Shown: positions 60,852 to 64,000 of the stretch, piece by piece
How the letters are laid out: every line of letters starts with the position of its first letter
How positions within the stretch are numbered: the stretch's first letter is position 1
NCBI RefSeq assembly: GCF_030403745.1
Contig: NZ_JAQMWP010000001.1
Location: forward strand, 496,001 to 560,000
From: Streptomyces sp. S.PB5
GTDB lineage: Bacteria > Actinomycetota > Actinomycetes > Streptomycetales > Streptomycetaceae
DNA length: 64,000 nucleotides
Direction of reading: 5' to 3'
The notes under the pieces: model-generated
The model's database searches: none
What the model saw: the letters and a program-made list of their open reading frames with translations, nothing else
What the model was told of the DNA's origin: nothing
Position numbers and translations under genes: made by a program

Positions 60852-63110
60852 GTGCCACTGCACAAGGACGACCCGAAAACGGTCGGCGGGTACAAGCTGG
60901 TCGACCGGCTCGGCTCCGGAGGCATGGGCGTCGTCTACTGGGGCAGATCGCGCTCGGGCCGTGACGTGGCCGTCAAGGTGGTGCACGCCCAGTACGCGGA
61001 GGACAGGGTCTTCCGCGCCCGCTTCCGCCAGGAGATCGAGTCCGTCCGCAAGGTCAGCGGCGCCTTCACCGCACCCGTGGTGGACGCCGACCCGGAGGCG
61101 GTACGCCCCTGGATGGCGACCCAGTACGTCCCCGGCAGCTCCCTCGCCGAACGCATCCGCGACCACGGCGCCCTCAGAGGCACCCAACTGCGGCGCCTGG
61201 CCCTGGGGTTGGTGGAGGCGCTGCAGGACATCCACCGCGCCGGAGTCGTCCACCGCGACCTCAAGCCCGCCAACGTCCTGATGGCCGAGGACGGCCCCCG
61301 CGTCATCGACTTCGGCATATCCCGCGCCGCCGAGAACCACCAGACCCTCACCGAGACCGGCCAGATGATCGGCACCCCGCCCTTCATGTCACCGGAACAG
61401 TTCACCGACGCCCGCACGGTCGGACCCGCCTCGGACGTCTTCTCGCTCGCCGCGCTCCTGGTCTACTCGGCCACCGGACGCGGCCCCTTCGACGCCGACA
61501 GCCCCTACATGACCGCCTTCCGGGTCGTCCACGAACCGCCCGGGCTGGACGGCGTACCACCGAAGTTGCGCGCGGTCCTGGAGCGCTGTCTGGTCAAGGA
61601 CCCCGCCGAGCGCCCCCAACTGGACGTCCTGGCCAAGGAGTTCGCGGAGGCACTGCCCGAGTCCGACCCGATGGACATGGACACCGCGACCCTCACGTCG
61701 GCCGGCCTGAGGACCGTCGAGGAGACCTACGTGGGGACCGGGCACGCGTCGCCCGCGAAGCGCACCCGGGGCGGGGGCCCGGCGCGCCGCAGGGTCCGCC
61801 CGCTGCTGACGGCGGTCTGCGCGGTGGGTGCGCTGATCCTGGGAACGGGGTGGTACCTGGCGTTCGGACCGGGCTTCCCGGAAGACGACCCGGCCGAGGA
61901 TCCCGCCTCGGTCGAGGACTCCCGCTTGGTGGCGCTCCCCGCCGACTGGCAGCCCTGGCGGTCGACGACGTTCGCGACGGCGGAGCGGGGCGAGATCAAC
62001 GCGCTGGTCAAGGAGGGTGGGGACGCGGGCGAAGCGACCTGCCGGCGCTACGAGAACGCGGTCTACTGCGCGGGCAACAACATCCTCCCGGTCCGCCTGG
62101 ACGGCCGTACCGGCGCCACCGTCTGGCGTTCCGCTCTCGCGTCCTCGGCCGAGGACGCGGACGCGCGGCAGCGGCGCGACATCTTCCAGCTCCTCGGGGT
62201 GCAGGACGACACGATGCTCCTCCAGCACTCCGTCTTCGAGGGCGCCAAGGGCGTGGCGGCCAGCATCGTGGCCCTCGACACCGAGAGCGGCGAAGAGCGG
62301 TGGTCCCGGCCGAGGAACAGCGTGAGCGTCGACCAGATCCTGTCCGGCGACCTCGTCATGACCCCCGACGTCACAGGCAAGCTGGTGACGGCCCGTTCCG
62401 TGCGCACCGGCGCCGACCGCTGGACCGCGGAGCTGCCCTCCGACGACTACTGCCAGTTCACGACGGCCGGCACCCGGCTGTACGCGCACTGCTTCCCGGA
62501 CGCCGAGAGCGAGGACGCCCTCCTCCTGGAGCTGGACAAGCGCGACGGATCGGTGCTCCGGCGGCTGAACACCCCGCACGCGAGCAGCCTGCTCGGCGCC
62601 GTCGACGGCCGCCTGGTCTTCGTCGTCGGCGGCGAGCTCGGCCCGGCGCGCCCCCAGGACCTGACGTTCGGCGCGGTCTGGCTGCTCGACCCGGACACCG
62701 GCAAGGGCACCGCGACGAAGCTGACCCGGACCTACGACGGTTCGGTGCGGATGGCCGCCGACACCCTGTGGATCGCCCAGGCCAACGGCAAGGTGGCCGC
62801 CGTGTCCCCACTGACCGGCAAGCTCCTGTGGCAGACCGGGACCAGTGTCGAGGGCTCGGGCCAGCCCACGTACGACGGCGCGACCCAGACCGTGTACGTG
62901 GCCAGCATCAGCGGCCGGGTCGCGGCCCTCGACCCCAACGACGGCACCCTGCTGTGGGAGTCGGGCGCACAGGCCGACCGCACCGCCGAGGGCGACTCGA
63001 CCAGGTCCATGGTGCTGCCGTACGGCGGCGCACTGGTCGTGAGCACCCCGGACGGCACGGTCTTCAGCCTCGACCCCGCGGCCCCCGAGGACGAACCCGC
63101 CTCGGGGTGA
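60852..63110 (+). CDS. Membrane Ser/Thr protein kinase with PQQ-type beta-propeller sensor
   Basis: 752 residues from the GTG at 60852 (AAGGGG 9 nt upstream); an in-frame GTG at 60834 is less likely. The kinase domain covers 10-270: glycine loop LGSGGMGVVYWG, Lys42 in VAVKVV, catalytic HRDLKPANV, DFGISR and TPPFMSPEQF. A linker and one membrane helix follow (LLTAVCAVGALILGTGWYLA). The external part (about 365-750) has repeated VxALDxxxGxxxW segments (VALDTESGEERWS, AALDPNDGTLLWE) typical of PQQ-like propeller blades. It is a PknB-like receptor kinase; ligand and substrates are unknown. Confidence 0.92.
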   Translation: MPLHKDDPKTVGGYKLVDRLGSGGMGVVYWGRSRSGRDVAVKVVHAQYAEDRVFRARFRQEIESVRKVSGAFTAPVVDADPEAVRPWMATQYVPGSSLAERIRDHGALRGTQLRRLALGLVEALQDIHRAGVVHRDLKPANVLMAEDGPRVIDFGISRAAENHQTLTETGQMIGTPPFMSPEQFTDARTVGPASDVFSLAALLVYSATGRGPFDADSPYMTAFRVVHEPPGLDGVPPKLRAVLERCLVKDPAERPQLDVLAKEFAEALPESDPMDMDTATLTSAGLRTVEETYVGTGHASPAKRTRGGGPARRRVRPLLTAVCAVGALILGTGWYLAFGPGFPEDDPAEDPASVEDSRLVALPADWQPWRSTTFATAERGEINALVKEGGDAGEATCRRYENAVYCAGNNILPVRLDGRTGATVWRSALASSAEDADARQRRDIFQLLGVQDDTMLLQHSVFEGAKGVAASIVALDTESGEERWSRPRNSVSVDQILSGDLVMTPDVTGKLVTARSVRTGADRWTAELPSDDYCQFTTAGTRLYAHCFPDAESEDALLLELDKRDGSVLRRLNTPHASSLLGAVDGRLVFVVGGELGPARPQDLTFGAVWLLDPDTGKGTATKLTRTYDGSVRMAADTLWIAQANGKVAAVSPLTGKLLWQTGTSVEGSGQPTYDGATQTVYVASISGRVAALDPNDGTLLWESGAQADRTAEGDSTRSMVLPYGGALVVSTPDGTVFSLDPAAPEDEPASG

Positions 63111-63143
63111 CGACAGGGCGGTGACAACAGGGCGGTACGAAGG

Positions 63144-64000
63144 CTACGGCAGCGCCAGCATCCGCTCCAGCGCCAGCTTCGCGAACGCCTCGGTCTCCTT
63201 GTCGACCTCGATGCGGTTGACCAGGTTGCCCTCGGCGAGCGACTCCAGCGTCCACACCAGGTGCGGCAGGTCGATCCGGTTCATCGTCGAGCAGAAGCAG
63301 ACCGTGCGGTCGAGGAACACGATCTCCTTGCCCTCGGGCGCGAAACGGTTGGCGAGCCGCCGCACGAGGTTCAGCTCGGTTCCGATGGCCCACTTGGAAC
63401 CGGCCGGGGCGGCCTCCAGGGCCTTGATGATGTACTCGGTCGAGCCGACGTAGTCCGCCGCGGCCACGACCTCGTGCTTGCACTCGGGGTGCACCAGGAC
63501 GTTGACGCCCGGGATCCGCTCGCGGACGTCCCGCACCGACTCCAGGCTGAAGCGCCCGTGCACCGAGCAGTGCCCGCGCCACAGGATCATCTTCGCGGCC
63601 CGCAGCTCCTCGACGGTGAGCCCGCCGTTCGGCTTGTGCGGGTTGTAGACGACGCAGTCCTCCAGGGACATGCCCAGGTCGCGGACGGCGGTGTTGCGGC
63701 CGAGGTGCTGGTCGGGCAGGAACAGGACCTTCTCGCCGTGCTCGAAGGCCCAGTTCAGGGCCCGCTCGGCGTTGGACGAGGTGCAGATCGTGCCGCCGTG
63801 CTTGCCCGTGAACGCCTTGATGTCCGCGGAGGAGTTCATGTACGAGACGGGCACGACCTGCTCGGCTATGCCGGCCTCGGTCAGCACGTCCCAGCACTCG
63901 GCGACCTGCTCGGCGGTGGCCATGTCGGCCATCGAGCATCCGGCGGCGAGGTCGGGGAGGACGACCTTCTGGTCGTCGCCGGTGAGGATGTCCGCCGACT
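63144..64000 (-). CDS. nadA: Quinolinate synthase, C-terminal part
   Basis: About 285 residues are visible; the 5' end lies beyond the window. NadA condenses iminoaspartate with dihydroxyacetone phosphate to make quinolinate for NAD synthesis, using a 4Fe-4S cluster. Cluster ligands are seen as Cys in AGCSMADMA (just upstream of 63932), CKHE in VHPECKHEVV, and CFCSTMNRIDLPHL near the end. Other family segments are PVSYMNSSADIKAFTGKHGG, LPDQHLGRNTA and IWRG-like ILWRGHCSVHGRF. It converges on the kinase gene with a 33-nt gap. Confidence 0.96.
   Translation of the reverse strand, partial: SADILTGDDQKVVLPDLAAGCSMADMATAEQVAECWDVLTEAGIAEQVVPVSYMNSSADIKAFTGKHGGTICTSSNAERALNWAFEHGEKVLFLPDQHLGRNTAVRDLGMSLEDCVVYNPHKPNGGLTVEELRAAKMILWRGHCSVHGRFSLESVRDVRERIPGVNVLVHPECKHEVVAAADYVGSTEYIIKALEAAPAGSKWAIGTELNLVRRLANRFAPEGKEIVFLDRTVCFCSTMNRIDLPHLVWTLESLAEGNLVNRIEVDKETEAFAKLALERMLALP

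Noticed and set aside
1..64000. tRNA or rRNA genes, CRISPR arrays, transposases, phage genes
   Set aside because: No cloverleaf with a CCA-proximal acceptor pattern, no regular spacer-repeat array and no transposase, integrase or phage structural protein was found.

Overview
This window is a piece of a Streptomyces chromosome core. The evidence is very high GC with strong third-position bias, GTG starts and 4-nt start/stop overlaps, a glnA with a two-site GlnR box, a SCO2195-family GlnR-regulated small gene, lipA-lipB, aceE with a GntR regulator, sucB-lpd, cobS/cobT/cobU and pspA. The gene order around glnA to pepA matches what I remember of the S. coelicolor SCO2180-SCO2200 region. No rRNA, tRNA, CRISPR, prophage or insertion sequence was seen.

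Layout. 1-3.8 kb: end of a CheB-like methylesterase, a CheR-PAS hybrid and two GAF-ANTAR proteins, a sensory module with no chemotaxis apparatus in view. 3.8-11.3 kb: an alpha/beta-hydrolase/aminoglycoside-phosphotransferase fusion, a DUF1269 membrane protein, the htpX-pspAB stress pair and a 924-residue fusion of a nucleoside-phosphorylase-like domain, a membrane helix, a binding-protein-like region and a vWA domain. 11.3-16.7 kb: glnA, an RDD protein, DUF4191, the SCO2195-family protein, lipA and lipB. 16.9-25.5 kb: an NsdA-like regulator, an FAD oxidoreductase, an epimerase-like protein, GNAT, a MarP-type protease, a peptidoglycan amidase, a FemX-type transferase and a STAS protein. 25.6-28.7 kb: small secreted, carboxymuconolactone-decarboxylase-like, DUF4240, WYL-regulator and lipoprotein genes. 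28.9-38.6 kb: central metabolism (aceE, gntR, sucB, lpd, pepA).

38.9-45.5 kb holds a compact set that looks like an amino-sugar exopolysaccharide locus related to bacterial Pel and fungal galactosaminogalactan: a secreted Agd3-like deacetylase, a PelF-like GT4 glycosyltransferase, a polytopic membrane protein, a spherulation-specific family 4 protein and a GH114-type lipoprotein. The last four are chained by 4-nt start/stop overlaps. 45.5-51 kb carries cobalamin nucleotide-loop genes (cobS, cobT and an MBL-cobU fusion) mixed with membrane proteins and a methyltransferase. 51-55.3 kb has an HtrA-type lipoprotein protease, a methyltransferase with an apparent CTG start, DUF3043 and pspA-pspAA. 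55.5-64 kb has a NarL-type two-component system, an RND/MMPL-type transporter, a Ser/Thr kinase with a beta-propeller-like sensor region and the 3' part of nadA.

Connections within the window: lipA/lipB make the cofactor carried by the two lipoyl domains of SucB; PspA/PspAA and HtpX/PspAB are the two halves of an actinobacterial phage-shock-type envelope response 46 kb apart; glnA and the SCO2195-family gene both have GlnR-box-like sequence upstream.
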